NCBI GenBank assembly: GCA_031308135.1
Contig: JAHLJT010009436.1
Location: 119,166,678 to 119,230,677, forward strand
Direction of reading: 5' to 3'
DNA length: 64,000 nucleotides
Source of the DNA: Acheta domesticus
Lineage: Eukaryota > Arthropoda > Insecta > Orthoptera > Gryllidae
Under the pieces are notes generated by a model that ran no database searches, was not told the DNA's origin, and saw only the letters and a list, made by a program, of their open reading frames with translations. Of the stretch, positions 46,467 to 57,974 are shown piece by piece. The position numbers and the translations under genes are program-made. The stretch's first letter is position 1. Each line of letters opens with the position of its first letter.

Positions 46467-48312
46467 GATCGAACTAGGAAACATTAAACGGGAAGTTGGG
46501 TGCCTGCTTCACCAGCTAGAAGAAATTGGCCCAGACACAGAGCCACGCGAACAAGACCTCCAAAACACCTACAATGATCCACCCGAGACCGATACCCAGG
46601 ATATGAAGATATCAGACATGTTCAACAGCTTAATTGAACACTTCCGTGGTACAGAACCATCCGGCCGACCATTCATCCCTGTGGTGAAGAACATTGAAAA
46701 AGCAAAGGAAACAATAAAGAAGGTGAATAATGTACTGGAGGAACATGTTAAAAACTTGGACGACCTCACGGAAATACACCTTGCTATCTATTGTGCAGCA
46801 GCTACTGTCATCGAGCTGAATGGCCAAAAGACGTATTACCCAAATCATAAGGGGAACAAACAAATAAGAGATTACACGCCACCATGGAAAAAACGACTCG
46901 AGGGAGAAATAAATGAACTCAGATCCAAAGCTGACACCATAAAGGAGTACCTTAACAAAAACCAAACCAAGAGAGTAGTTAGGAAAACAACGACCCTAGC
47001 AACAAAAGCAGGAATAAAATTAAATAGAACACAAAGTACCCGGGAACTTCAATCTTTATTAGACACTTTCAGGCAAAAGGTGAAAGCAAAAGGAAGTAGA
47101 CTCCGCCGATACAATGAATTGACGAAAAGGAAGAAGGAAAATTCTGAATTTCACAGAAACCGAAGGAGCTTCTTCAGGCGCCTGGAGGGAAATCAGTACA
47201 ACCAAAGTTCAACCCTAACCACAGAAGAAACTTCTAAATTTAGGGAATACTGGACAACGTTATGGTTCGACCCGAAGGATTTCAATACAAATGCATCATG
47301 GTTGCCACACATAGAAATGCCAGCATCGAAAATTCCACCAATGAATGCTGCAGAGTTTACTACTGACGATATCAGAAGAGCCATCAGTAAAACCAGCAAC
47401 TGGAAAACTCCTGGGCCTGACAAAATTCATAATTTCTGGCTGAAATACCTTCCCGCTGTTCACAAGTCACTAGCTGACTGTTACACCAAAGCCCTAGAAA
47501 ATCCAACATCAATTCCTGATTTTCTTATGGAAGGAAACACTTATCTGCAAAGGAAAAATGGTGACATGATGCAACCACAAAACCATCGACCAATCACCTG
47601 CCTATCGACAGTTTACAAGCTCTTCACATCGCTAATTAGCAGCAAGATATACGAACACTGCGAGAACTATCACGTCTTAGAAGAGGAGCAAAAGGGTTGC
47701 ATCAAAAGATCGATGGGTTGTAAGCATCAGCTGACAACTGACGCAGTTACCTTGGAACAAGTTCACAAAAGACGACACAATCTGCATATGTGCTACATAG
47801 ATTACCAGAAGGCATTTGATTCTGTCCCGCACAGTTGGTTGCAAAAGGTTCTTGATATATACGGTGTATGTCCAAAAATTAAACGTACACTTAGTGCAAT
47901 GATGACGAAATGGAGAACAAACATATGTATAAGTTCGGAAAACATAGGAGTGGCCCATATTAAAACCGGTATGTTCCAAGGAGATTCACTGTCACCATTA
48001 TGGTTTTGTCTAGCAATGAACCCTATGTCTCAATTGCTTAATAACAGCAAAATTGGGTACAAATTAATCAAAAGAAACAACTTACGCCTGTCTCATTTGT
48101 TGTATGTCGATGACCTCAAACTCTATGCAGAGACCAGAGACAAACTACACAGTCTAATTGAGATAGTGAAAGGGTTCAGTGAAGATATAAAGATGTCTTT
48201 TAGACTAAACAAATGTGCCATAATAGACATTAAAAAGGGCAAGATCGAAAGCTACAATGAACCAATTAGAGACATTAAGGAACTCCCCCCGACGAGGTTT
48301 ACAAATATTTAG
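46467..48312 (+). pseudogene. Dong polyprotein, reverse transcriptase segment
   Basis: The frame is open from about 46441; its first in-frame ATG is at 46603. It holds the N-terminal linker (to about 47330) and the RT: NWKTPGPDKI (about 47398), the PQNHRPITCLSTVYKL block (about 47572), YIDYQKAFDSVPHSWL (first catalytic Asp, about 47797), GMFQGDSLSPLWF (about 47970) and the catalytic YVDD at 48103-48114. All RT residues needed for catalysis are present. The frame ends early at 48310-48312, because a C-run at 48285-48290 has six Cs where the correct frame needs seven (or four); the continuation DEVYKYLG is readable one frame over. Confidence 0.9.
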
Positions 48313-49589
48313 GTATGGCCCAAAGCTACCGAATAGACCACACTAGCATGAAGAAAGCTCTGACCGATAAGTATAGATCAAGAGTTACAAAAATCTTGAA
48401 CACTAAATTAAACGGGAAAAACCAAATCATAGCAATTAACTCATGGGCAATTCCTACACTTTCCTATTCTTTCGGAATTCTTAAGTGGTCAAGTGCAGAC
48501 CTTGCTGAATTAAATAGATTGACAAGAAGGCTACTTACTAAATTCCGGTGTCTTCATACCAACTCATCTATTAAAAGACTATATCTACCCCGAAGAGAAG
48601 GAGGAAGGGGACTACTAAATATTGAAAATCTCTGCAGAACGCAAGAAAGAAAAATGAAGCAAAAGTTACTCTCGTGTGAAGATGAATTAATGAAAATGGC
48701 TGTACAAGCAGATGATGGTTATACTCCGCTAAACTTGAGTGCCTCCCGCCCAGGGTCAACGGAAACTGCAGCAGAATCAACATCAAAAGAGACGATTCAA
48801 AGAGATCTAGAAGAATGGCAACAAAAGGCAATGCACGGCAAATTTCCCAAAGCTATTCATGAATCGCATGTTGAAACACCATCGTCGCTGCAATGGCTAT
48901 CAGACGGCTATTTATACCCAGAAACAGAGGGATTTATAATGGCAATCCAAGATAGAGTATGCCGAACTAGAAACTATGAAAAACATTGCATAAACATGCC
49001 CGTTGTTGACAAATGCAGGAAATGCGGCACCAGTGGTGAAACAATACAGCATATAATGGCCGGCTGCACTGCACTTGCCGACAGCGCTTACTTGGGCAGA
49101 CACAACCAACTAGCTAAGATTGTCCATCGACAATTGGCTCTCAAGCATGGAATGTTAAATAGTGGAGCTCCACCATATTATAAATACAACCCAGCACCAG
49201 TAATGGAAGCAAATAATACCATCATTTATTGGGATAGACCCATATTTACAGATAAAACTGTGGCTTTCAATAGACCTGATATAGTTTTGATTGACAGGAA
49301 TAAGAAAGAAGCTATACTGGTTGATATTGCCGTACCATTGACACACAATCTAAAGAAAACAGAGACCGAGAAAATTACTAAGTATGAAGATCTTGCTCTG
49401 GAAATAAAACAAATGCGGAAATTGCAGAGTGTAAAAACATATCCACTTGTTATTTCGGCTGAAGGTGTAGTCTCAAAAAATTTCAGGAAAAATCTAAAAC
49501 TAATGGGATTACCTCAACGAATCCTAAACTACGGACAGAAAGCAGTGATTCTGCAGACATGTCATATAGTTCGCAAGTTCTTGAACTAA
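48291..49589 (+). pseudogene. Dong polyprotein, thumb, zinc knuckle and endonuclease segment
   Basis: Continues the RT after the frameshift; an ATG at 48315 is internal and not a start. It covers the thumb (ILNTKLNGKNQIIAINSWAI and the RREGGRGL motif), then a CCHC knuckle, KCRKCGTSGETIQHIMAGC (about 49011-49068). The PD-(D/E)xK endonuclease follows: RPD at about 49272-49280, the VDIAVP Asp at about 49321 and a following KYEDLALEIK lysine helix (about 49381). In this clade the domain makes the first-strand nick at the target. It ends TAA at 49587-49589. No internal stop. Confidence 0.9.
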
Positions 49590-49717
49590 CACAAATGAGG
49601 CTCCCATATTGGTCTTGAGGGTCAGAGTGAAATCTCTCTCCTCAGTGACTGAGCTCTTTCCTATTCGTGGCAGGATTGGGCAAATTGAACCCAGCACAAG
49701 CAGCTGAGAATCACAAG

Positions 49718-49748
49718 ATGATGATGATAATAATAATAATAATAATAG
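49718..49748. repeat. (GAT)n(TAA)n array shared by two retrotransposon tails
   Basis: Three GAT units, then about seven TAA units. It is the 3' boundary of the plus-strand Dong element and, read on the other strand, the (ATT)n-type tail of the minus-strand element that follows. Confidence 0.9.
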
Positions 49749-49799
49749 GAATTACGCACCAATGTGCACTTTCATCTCAGTTTTATCAGTGTTTATTCT

Positions 49800-51200
49800 T
49801 TTGCATATTCTGTGATGGATTTTCTATTCATGCACTCCACCAGATGGTATGTGTTGCACAATTCTCCGCACTCACTACACAGGCATTTTTCACAGGTTCG
49901 TGGAAACTTTGTTTCTCATATTTTGTAGTGACATCCCGCTTGTGTCCAATTTCGGTTTATCATAGCGTCTGTTGTGTAGAATTCTGGCCACATTTCTTTT
50001 CTTTGTACTTCCGTTCCCTTATCATTGCTTCTGATGCTTTTGTGCTGGGGAGTTGCATTTGGCACCTTAAGTCTTCAATCACTAATGTCTTTCTCATTAG
50101 TACATACACTAGTGTTGTATATTTCGACACTCCTTGCACTCTTTTCATATATGTTGATTTTAGCTTTTCTAACATTTTCATCTATTATTTTGTTAATTGC
50201 TGCCATGTTAAGCTGATTCCATATGTGGCCGTAGGTATAATTTTTACCTCAATTTCATCGCTGTTTTAATGCTCAGTTTTCTGAGGTGTCTTATCTCACT
50301 TATGCTCCTGGTGGCAGCTTCCAGTCGTTCATTTAGGTGCATTGTAAATATTTCTTGTGTTTGTATTGTTACTCCTAGATATCTTGGTGTCTTCTTTATT
50401 TTTAACTTTTCTCCCTTACAAGATATTTCTTCTTTTGGTGATGTTTTCCTCCTCCTATATATTGCTAATTCAGTTTTTTTGTATTTATTTCAAGTTTGTT
50501 TTGTGCTGCCCATTCACTCAACTTGTTAACTGCTTTCTTTATTTCTCCTGTATTTCCTGATGCAATCGCTATATCATCCGCATATATGTATGTTTCCACA
50601 CATGTTGTTTCCTTCTTCGTTGCACTGGCTAAATCATTCATCAAATAGAACAGAAGTGAGCTTATAGAGTCCCCTTGTAGTATTCCGGTGGACTTTTTGT
50701 TTTTTTATGTTGCATTGTCTTGCACATTAGTGTAATTTTTTGTTAATATGTTATGTTACTATCCATTTCGCTGTTGCTATTTGCCTGTTTTCGAGAAGTC
50801 TACAAATTCTGTATATAATTTTCCTTTAGGCTTTTCTAGTTGGTTTGTTATAATTTTCATGAGACATTCCACTGCCATTATTGTAGACCGTCCCTCCCTG
50901 AAACCAAATTGTTCTTCGGCAAGTATTGGTTCTATTACTGGAGTTAGCTTTCTTACAACAAGTTTTGTAAATATTTTGAATATCGTTGCTTCTAAAACTA
51001 TTCCGCGGAATGCATCTGGTACGCTTGTATCACCTTTTCCTTTGTACTTTCATTGTTGCTGTGCGCCATTCTTTCGGTATTGTGCCTCCTTCAAGACATT
51101 TATTCATTAGACATCCATTTTTCCGCTAGAATGTCCCGTAGAATATCTATAGAATATTCCGTCTGGTCCTGCTGCTTTCTTATTTTTTGATGTCATGATA
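49800..51200 (-). pseudogene. Reverse transcriptase and C-terminal zinc knuckle, broken
   Basis: RT motifs on the minus strand: KKAAGPDGI (about 51185), FRGIVLEATIFKIFTKLVV (about 51010), EEQFGFREGRST (about 50920), EFVDFSKT (about 50805), GILQGDSISSLLFYLMNDL (about 50685) and the catalytic YADDIAIAS (about 50590). A thumb with TPRYLGVTI follows (about 50390). Near the end CEKCLCSECGELCNTYHLVEC (here split: CEKCLCSECGE, then LCNTYHLVEC, about 49895-49835) is a cysteine/histidine knuckle like that closing many such polyproteins. Frame breaks occur around 51040, 50800 and 50000. Confidence 0.8.
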
Positions 51201-51699
51201 ACTTTCTCAACTTCTTTCTTGGTGATCGCTGTGCATGGCTCCCATTCTGTTTCCTCTATTTTTGGTCTCGTTTCCTTTTATCCAATTATTTTCTTTACGT
51301 GCTCTTCCCATTTCTTCATTGGTATGTCTGCCGGAAATCGGGGTTGTCTTGTTTTTAATACGCAATGTGGCTCAATTTTGCTTTTTCATTTATTTGTTTC
51401 TTTCTCTATTTGCTCCGTTTTCTTTTGTTTAATTAATATTTTATATTTGTTTCTTTCTATCGTATACTTTATTCTCGCATTCTCCCTCTTCGTCATTCTC
51501 ATTTTTCTTTGATATTTCAAGACGTTCTTTCGTACGTGATAACATTCTATATCAGACCATATTGGTGATTTACATTCTGTTCGTGGTGTTGCGGCTTCCT
51601 GTATCATTTGCTGCATTATTCTTGTTGCTCTTGATAGTTCAGCATTGTCAATGGCTTTTTATGTATGTTGTGTACCGATTCCTGTAGTTTTTCCGTTTG

Positions 51700-52350
51700 C
51701 AGTTATCTTCTCATTCCTTTTTGATATTCCTTCTGTTGTGTCACATATTCTCTTTGCCTTAATGTCGTCAGTTTGGGGATGTGTTTCCTCAGTAGAGTCT
51801 CATCTACATTCCATAACTGTTTTTGTTCACATTTTTCGACCCCATGTATCATTGTTACATCTATTGCTCTCTTTCCATTGTGCTTGATGTACGTTTCCAT
51901 ATTAGGATCGTTGACTAGGGTTAGACCCTCTTGCATAAGATACTGCATTACACTATTTGTAATTACACTCTTCTCACTTCGTTTGTCTATTCTGTAGTTC
52001 AAGTCTCCTGTAATTATCACTTTTCTGTGTCTCTCTCAATTCCGTTTAGCGTTCCAGCGAGTTCTCCGATTATCTCAGCAGCTCCGCATATTGGACTGAA
52101 GTATACATTTATTATTGTTATATACTCCGTTTCAATTGTTAGGACATTCTCTGTCCTATGACTTACTTGCAGCTGTGCTAAATTTGGGTTTATTAGGCAT
52201 AATATTCCACCAACTGGCCTTTCCAATTTCTCTTTTCTTGCGTATTGATGGATATTGTAGAAACCTTTTATGTCGATAAGCGTTTCCGGCGTTATGAACG
52301 TCTCTGTGAGTGTCGCTATTTATATATCTGTGAATAGATTTCCTGTTGTT
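51700..52350 (-). pseudogene. APE-type endonuclease domain, broken
   Basis: Endonuclease that nicks the target. Pieces in order: TLTETFITPETLI and IKGFYNIHQYAR (about 52320-52240), RPVGGILCLI and ITIINVYFSP (52220-52100), the catalytic MIITGDLNYRID (52020), and AIDVTMIHG (about 51865-51840), which stands in for the usual S.ID.T box. The frame changes at about 52020 between the INVYFSP and GDLN pieces. Residues after about 51700 shade into the EN-RT linker. Confidence 0.75.
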
Positions 52351-52482
52351 CTGTTTATTTCGTTTCTTAATTCTTCTAAGTTACAGTTTAGTATTTTTAT
52401 AAGTCCCGTGTTTGCGCTTTCTGTGATGTACTGGTATGATTTTTCTCTTTGTGATTTAGTACTTTTTAATTTATTTGTTGTC

Positions 52483-53216
52483 TTATTTTGTTTGTTTCAG
52501 TCTGTCTTTATTTCTCTTTCGCTTCTCTCTTTTCTTGTATTTGTATTCTTCGTTTGCCCCTTTATTCCAAATTTGCCCCTTGATACTTTTGTTAGCCTGT
52601 TTGTGTATGAAGCGAAAAGGCCTCACTATCACGTCTCGTTGCCAAAATCCTGATTTTTCTGTTTCTTCAAAATGATTCATTGGTATTTCCAATTTAAAGG
52701 CTTTGTTCTCCCCTAGTGTATTCAGTTATTCGCACTCCACTTTATCACTTATATCTTTCTTTCTCAGGTAATTCCTTACTTTCTCTTCCGTTGTTTGTGC
52801 TCCTAGTCTCCTTGCAAATAGCCATGCTCTCCTCTCATTTGCTTTAAGTGTGTCATCAGCCGATGTCCCAATTATTACGTTGTGTTTCTGTTTTCTTCTT
52901 CTCCTGTATTCCACTAATTTGTATTCATTTGGGTTGTCAATCACGTTATTCTCTTCCTCTTCAGTCTTGTCCTCCGCCTTGCAATTCTCATTCTCTGGTT
53001 CATCTTCATCTGTGTCAATTTCACTCGTGTCTGTTCTTTCACTGGTTTCTCCCTCGAGTTGTTTTTCATTTCTTTCTTCATCTGTATTGTTTGTGCGATC
53101 TTCATTGTATACTGTCTGTTCCAGCGGGCGTTCGGCTTCTTTTTCGGTGGTTTTATTCTCCTTCCTTTTCTTCCGTAATTTTTTATCTCTCTTCTTGTTA
53201 TTGAGCTCTATTATTA

Positions 53217-53247
<31 letters not shown>

Positions 53248-53560
53248 ACCTGCACTTTTCATTCCCTTTAAAATATTTTTCATCTCGTTCAATTCCTGGA
53301 TCATTATTATTTGGCTTTCCTTGAAGTCTTTAATTTCTTCTTTCATCCTCGATTCTGTCACTCTACTTTTGCATTGGGTACATAGCCATAATACATTGCA
53401 TTTCCTATTGCTAAGAACGTTGAATTCACTAGCCAATATTCCTACGCATTTGGTGTGATACCATATCTTGCACGGGGCGTCACATTCCACTGCCTTCTCT
53501 TCACTGTTAAATTCTTCCATACATTCCCGCAAGGGTCAGGACAAATACAATAGAGATAAT
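52483..53560 (-). pseudogene. ORF1 protein with PHD-like finger
   Basis: The RNA-binding partner protein of the element. A CPDPCG start (about 53548, another frame) leads into AVECDAPCKIWYHTKCVGI and WLCTQCK (53490-53370), a C4HC3-type PHD pattern. A long Lys/Glu-rich region follows, including RERERERES encoded by a (TC)n microsatellite at 53221-53247. Then comes an RRM-like stretch, AWLFARRLGAQTTEEKVRNY (about 52830-52775), and, after a frame change near 52720, a closing SGFWQRDVIVRPFRF segment. The first residues visible in the 268-codon frame begin at a TTG after a stop, so the true start lies upstream or is lost. Confidence 0.7.
53221..53247. repeat. (TC)n microsatellite inside ORF1
   Basis: Uninterrupted CT repeat within the retroelement ORF1, translating to alternating Arg-Glu on the minus strand. 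Confidence 0.9.
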
Positions 53561-53570
53561 AAAGGACAGT

Positions 53571-54940
53571 TCCTCGTTCTTCCACGCAACCCATGGGAAA
53601 AAGTTCTCACTAGCGCTCCTAGTGTCAGAACCTGGTAATTTAGCGCCAAATAGAAACGTCAATGTAATTTTTTAAGGAAGAAGCAAATATTTTAAAATCT
53701 ACCTAACGAATTAAGACATTTTTATCTACTCTCTCTGTAATTTAATTATATTGAAGGGCTCAAATTAAGGAAAATTATAATGTACAATGTGTTATAATAT
53801 AATGGACAAGAGAACATTGAACATTTAATGAACATGCAATAAACATTTTTTCCAAGAATAAGGCTATTACAAATCCAAGATTTTTCTTGCCTAAACACTT
53901 CCACTGATACATTTGGCCTTTTTTCCATTTGCTTCCTTTAAAAAGCACTGTATCAATACATTGATACCTTTCATACAGATTAGTACATAAAATATTCTCC
54001 AAGTGAATATTAATGATTTGCATTAATTGTTTTTTACTTTGACATAAAAAATTTAAAAAGTGTTTATTGAAAACATATTCATTCTTAGAAAACAAACAAA
54101 TAGCAAATTCATTTGCGTAGAAAAGCGTGTCATTCACATACTGTTTAGTCAGAATATGCGAGTTTCTTAATTTATTCTTTTCATCCAAATTCTATAAAGC
54201 ATTTCTACAAACATCAAATGGCACGGTACAACACAACCAGCCACATACATAGGACGCATAATAAACTTATAGGAATATCTTCAGTGTTATCCATTTCTGC
54301 AGTGTTCGTTACACATGATTCAATTGAGAATGGTAATGTGCAAGTAGTCTCCCATTTAAGTTATGCTATAGTTTTTAATGCATTTTATTACAAAGAGAAG
54401 TCAAATTGTATAAACTAGCTTCATTCATATTCAAGATCCTTTCAATTTTTACCTGTTTTTATCACGAGGAAATGTAAAGAACGAACGCGAGTTCTGCTGT
54501 ATTTTATAATAAAACAGCCAAAAACTACAGAATTTTCTCCTGCCATACGTAGAAGGATGTAAAGAATAGTATTGTAAAATAAGTTTCCCAGAAATCGACT
54601 AGAAAGACAATCAAATGAAAAGAAATCAAGCAGAAAACAAACACCAACGGAGCACTGAGCTTAGGATGTAACAGTTTTTTACCAGGTTCTGCCACTAGAT
54701 GGAGCATGCACCAGTGTTTCTCGATATATCGCGAAGTGTCCTGTATTGTCTCTATAGTATTTGGTCAGGATTATTGCAATCTGTTTGGGTTGGCATGACT
54801 GCTGCTATTCCTATTCTCCTAGTTTCAACTGATCACGGCACGTAATTTCACACTGTACACGAAATCTCGCTCTCCCCGTCTTCACTTTCACTTTTGTGGT
54901 TTGTTGACACTTCCACTTTATCTACCTCAATATCTCTCAC
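53571..54940. other. No gene identified; contains a 20-bp inverted pair
   Basis: The frame at 53775-54188 (-) is long for AT-rich DNA but has no domain. CTAGTGTCAGAACCTGGTAA (53619-53638) has an inverted partner with one mismatch at 54679-54698. Confidence 0.35.
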
Positions 54941-55109
54941 CTACGAAATTGCTGTCTTTATAGGAAAATTCACTAAAAACATCACAAAAACAGAACGTGC
55001 ATTCGCTCTTGTTGCCGTTGCCAATCTTTTTTTCCAAATATAGCCGGAAACAATTGCCACACGGAAGCACATGGATGATTCCGGGGATGCCTGTAGATCG
55101 CTGCACCAT
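54941..55109 (-). CDS. Possible first exon of an unknown cysteine-rich protein
   Basis: The ATG at 55109 (gcgcgATGGTGC) opens 56 codons to a consensus donor (CGTAG|GTGAGAG, 54941/54940). The peptide has two cysteine clusters, CGNC and CTFCFC, separated by a basic segment, and could bind metal; I do not recognise a family. Local GC is raised relative to the flanks, consistent with an exon. No downstream exon was identified, and an overlapping plus-strand frame exists, so support is limited. Confidence 0.3.
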
Positions 55110-55199
55110 CGCGCAAAACAGAGAGTATTATTGGCACAAAAAGTGGAGTCAAGATGGGGCAGAGCAACCCAATTCTCTCTGCTCAAAATTCAAATAAGC

Positions 55200-57970
55200 A
55201 CCGGAAGTAGTCCTATCTAGTGACAAAGGGCTGTCTGTCATATAAGCGGTACATAATCTCCATATTTCCTTAGCGAAATACATAAGGGAAGAATTTAACG
55301 AAAATAAAACATTTTAAAATAAATATAAAATTTTCAAAAGTTTAAAATTAAAAAGTACTTTTCAAAAGTTTAAAAAAGAAGTCACGAACTGGATTCATGA
55401 AAATATTACTTAACGACATTGCCAGTAATATTGCGTACAAGCACAGTATTATTGTGTTGCCTGGTCTGTTTCATTTCATAATTTCCTACAACCTTTGCTC
55501 TATGTTAAGACATAATATTAAATTTAAAATATTTTAATTTCTCCTTTGTATTTTGTATGCACTGTAATTGTTTACTTGTATTGTGAACTTGGCAGAGTAT
55601 TGAGTATTTTGTCTTAAAGCTTTGTTATGTTCTCCGGATGTAAATTCCCTATCTACCAGCATCAAATGCTGTAGTTTAGTTTTGTTGGATGCTTAAAAAG
55701 AAGACGAAACCTCGTCTTGACCTTAGAGAAATAATGTATTGACTTGTTGGACTCGTATAAACCTTCTTCACTTTGTATTTCACAGTTTAAAAGTGACGAT
55801 CAACTCATACTGGAACCCAACTCGGGACGATCATCCCCGAGTGTTAGTACAGCCATGTGTGCATAAAGTTCACAGCATTGTAGGCACGGAATGGTGTGTG
55901 GGTAAACATTATACGAAATAATACTGCCAAGAATTTACAAACAAACAAAATGACTTACATGTGTAAACACCTAAAATTAAATTGAATAGAATATCAATTT
56001 AAAGCAATTTAATTAATATAAAGTCCGAAATTCTGCTAGCTTCTAGACATCCGTGCTACTGGATGGGGGTTCCTAGAACAGCTAAACTTCCAAACGAAGG
56101 TTCAGAGAGGATTCATTTGTAGAATACAGCTTAAGAAACTAAAATGCAGATCCCACCTGACTCCCTGTTTCCTTCATAATATCCCGCATGTTTCCCCCAC
56201 AACTTCATGTTCTCCGCGCGTCCTTCTCAAGTTCCTCATATATCTCCCCCCCCATATGTTCTGTGCATTCTTCTCGCATGTCACCCTAAGGGTCATTTTA
56301 CGTCAAATCGTACAAATTGAAGGAAAATTTGCCCTTGATGTCCCTGAATTTTAAACTTTTTTCTGTGAAGAGTATAAGCAAAAATTTGAAACTCATGTTT
56401 TTTTTCATTGTTTTCCAAATATTATTTTTCGAGTTTATATTAATTTTAAAAGTTTTCGAAAATTTGCTCGCTTAAGTCAATCATTTTTAACTCGTGTTGT
56501 AATTGTGACAGAAATTTTGTATTTTGCAACATTAATGAGTAAAATATACTTTTTAAATTGATGTATGTATTGAATTCATTAATTTTTTAAGTATTTTTTT
56601 TATTTTTGTCCAAAAATCGACGGTCTAAAAATTTGAAAAAAATTCCATTGTAATTTCTGAAAAGTTCTAAGTCTGATGAGTTACAAAATGAGACACCGAA
56701 GTGATTGTGAGAAAATAAATACTCGTACAATAGATATGCCTACTTACGGTTTTCCTTCAACATTACCATCAACGTACTTTAAGAGAACAATAAACAGAAG
56801 TCTCCCTTCACATCATACTGTGTGCCAGATATACACATAATAACTTCATTACCGATTAAATTAAAATTAAAGTTTCAAAGATTCAATTTAGTATTAAACG
56901 AACGGAATATGTATACGAATAAGAATTTATGATACAATTAATTAAATTGATTGTTACTTGACTTTACCGAGAATATCGTTTATTGACATTTTCATAAAGA
57001 AATGAAAATATGTAGTTTTGTGCCCTCTACTGTTTTTTATTATCTCATTGTTGCAATAGTCCTCTTTCTAAGTATTTTTCAGCGTTACTAAAAAATATAA
57101 AGGTAATGTTCTTCACATTACCATTAGCCCGCTTAAATAACTTCCTAAGTAAATTAATAGGTTCCTATCAGAATTGAAGGCTAGTTTTTATCTCCTTCCT
57201 TTCTCCTTCCCTCTCTCCCTCTCTCTCCACCTCTCTCTGTTCCTCTCATTCACATTTAGTTGCAGATTCTGCACGTCTCTGAGCAGGTCGAGAAGCGCCG
57301 GACCAGTACAAATGTAATAGAATGTTGAAGAATGTCTTATCCTGTAGATTACGGTGAAGGAAATGTTCATTTGAGGCCATAGGCCTCAAAATTTTAGTTT
57401 TTTATGCTCTAGAACGCTTCGCTTAGGGGTTATTTAACGATAAAGTTTCTAAAATATTCTGCAGAGTGTGTTGCGAGTTGCGTTTGACATGCTTATTTAG
57501 TTTCGTTCTACAGCACCATCTAGTCAATTTTCCCGATATTTTAATAGTTATTCCTAGAGGAGATGAATCCAAAAACTCAGAGATAATTAAAATGGGTCCA
57601 GCCGTTCTTGAGTTATAAGTGGTGTAGTCCCCCCCCCCCCAACTGTCGCTTTCCGTAAACGTTGCGAAGCGAAGAAATGCCATTCAACTCTCACATTGAA
57701 GACATCTTTATGGAAGCATAAATTCGCACTGTCATAAACTTATTTGAGAAGTGTTATGAGTTTACACTGAGAAGGGTGAATTGAATTTATGTCGTGTTTC
57801 AGGCATCAAGAAAATAATATTTTTAATTTTTAAGTTCTTTGTTTTGTTTGAAGTATAGAACAAAACGCTACAGAGAAGCTACGACATAAATTCACAGCAG
57901 TCCCTGAATTACATCGAGTACAAAAGAACAATTTTCTAAAAAAATCACACTGGACAATAAAAATTCCCAG
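55200..57970. other. No gene identified; low-complexity tracts
   Basis: Contains C-rich runs (about 56245-56255, 57631-57641), a CT-rich tract (57190-57245) and an AT-rich repeat-like block (56290-56660) resembling old F-repeat cores. No supported gene. Confidence 0.35.
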
Positions 57971-57974
57971 CGTC

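Larger units (their letters stand above)
46029..49717 (+). mobile_element. R4/Dong-clade non-LTR retrotransposon
   Basis: A target-site-specific retroelement that copies itself by target-primed reverse transcription. The unit of about 3.7 kb lies between two (TAA)n arrays, and the coding region is split into three frames by two single-base shifts. Order: N-terminal region (46029-46466), RT (46603-48312), then thumb, zinc knuckle and restriction-like endonuclease (48315-49589). A 3' UTR of about 130 bases ends in (GAT)n/(TAA)n. The single polyprotein with a C-terminal endonuclease and no APE-type endonuclease assigns it to the R2/R4 group; the TAA target is what is known for Dong. The coding region starts at the array without a clear leader or N-terminal zinc finger, so some 5' truncation is likely. 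Confidence 0.9.
49749..53570 (-). mobile_element. Endonuclease-type non-LTR retrotransposon (CR1/Jockey group), decayed
   Basis: Read right to left, the element shows a PHD-like finger and basic/acidic ORF1 (53560-52500), an APE-type endonuclease (about 52350-51700), an RT (about 51200-50350), a C-terminal zinc knuckle (about 49900) and a microsatellite tail. The order gag-like ORF1, then EN, then RT is that of the Jockey/CR1/I group. PHD fingers in ORF1 are known from CR1-like elements, but I cannot fix the clade. Many frameshifts make it inactive. The 5' limit is uncertain because upstream frames decay near 53560. Confidence 0.8.

Noticed and set aside
53219..53250. CRISPR-like or satellite reading of the short (TC)n repeat
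   Set aside because: It is a simple microsatellite without spacers, and the genome is eukaryotic.
49667..53458. Long plus-strand hydrophobic frames (for example 200 codons at 49667 and 202 codons at 52850)
   Set aside because: They are antisense to the minus-strand retrotransposon, whose A-rich sense strand leaves T-rich, Phe/Leu/Ser-coding antisense frames.
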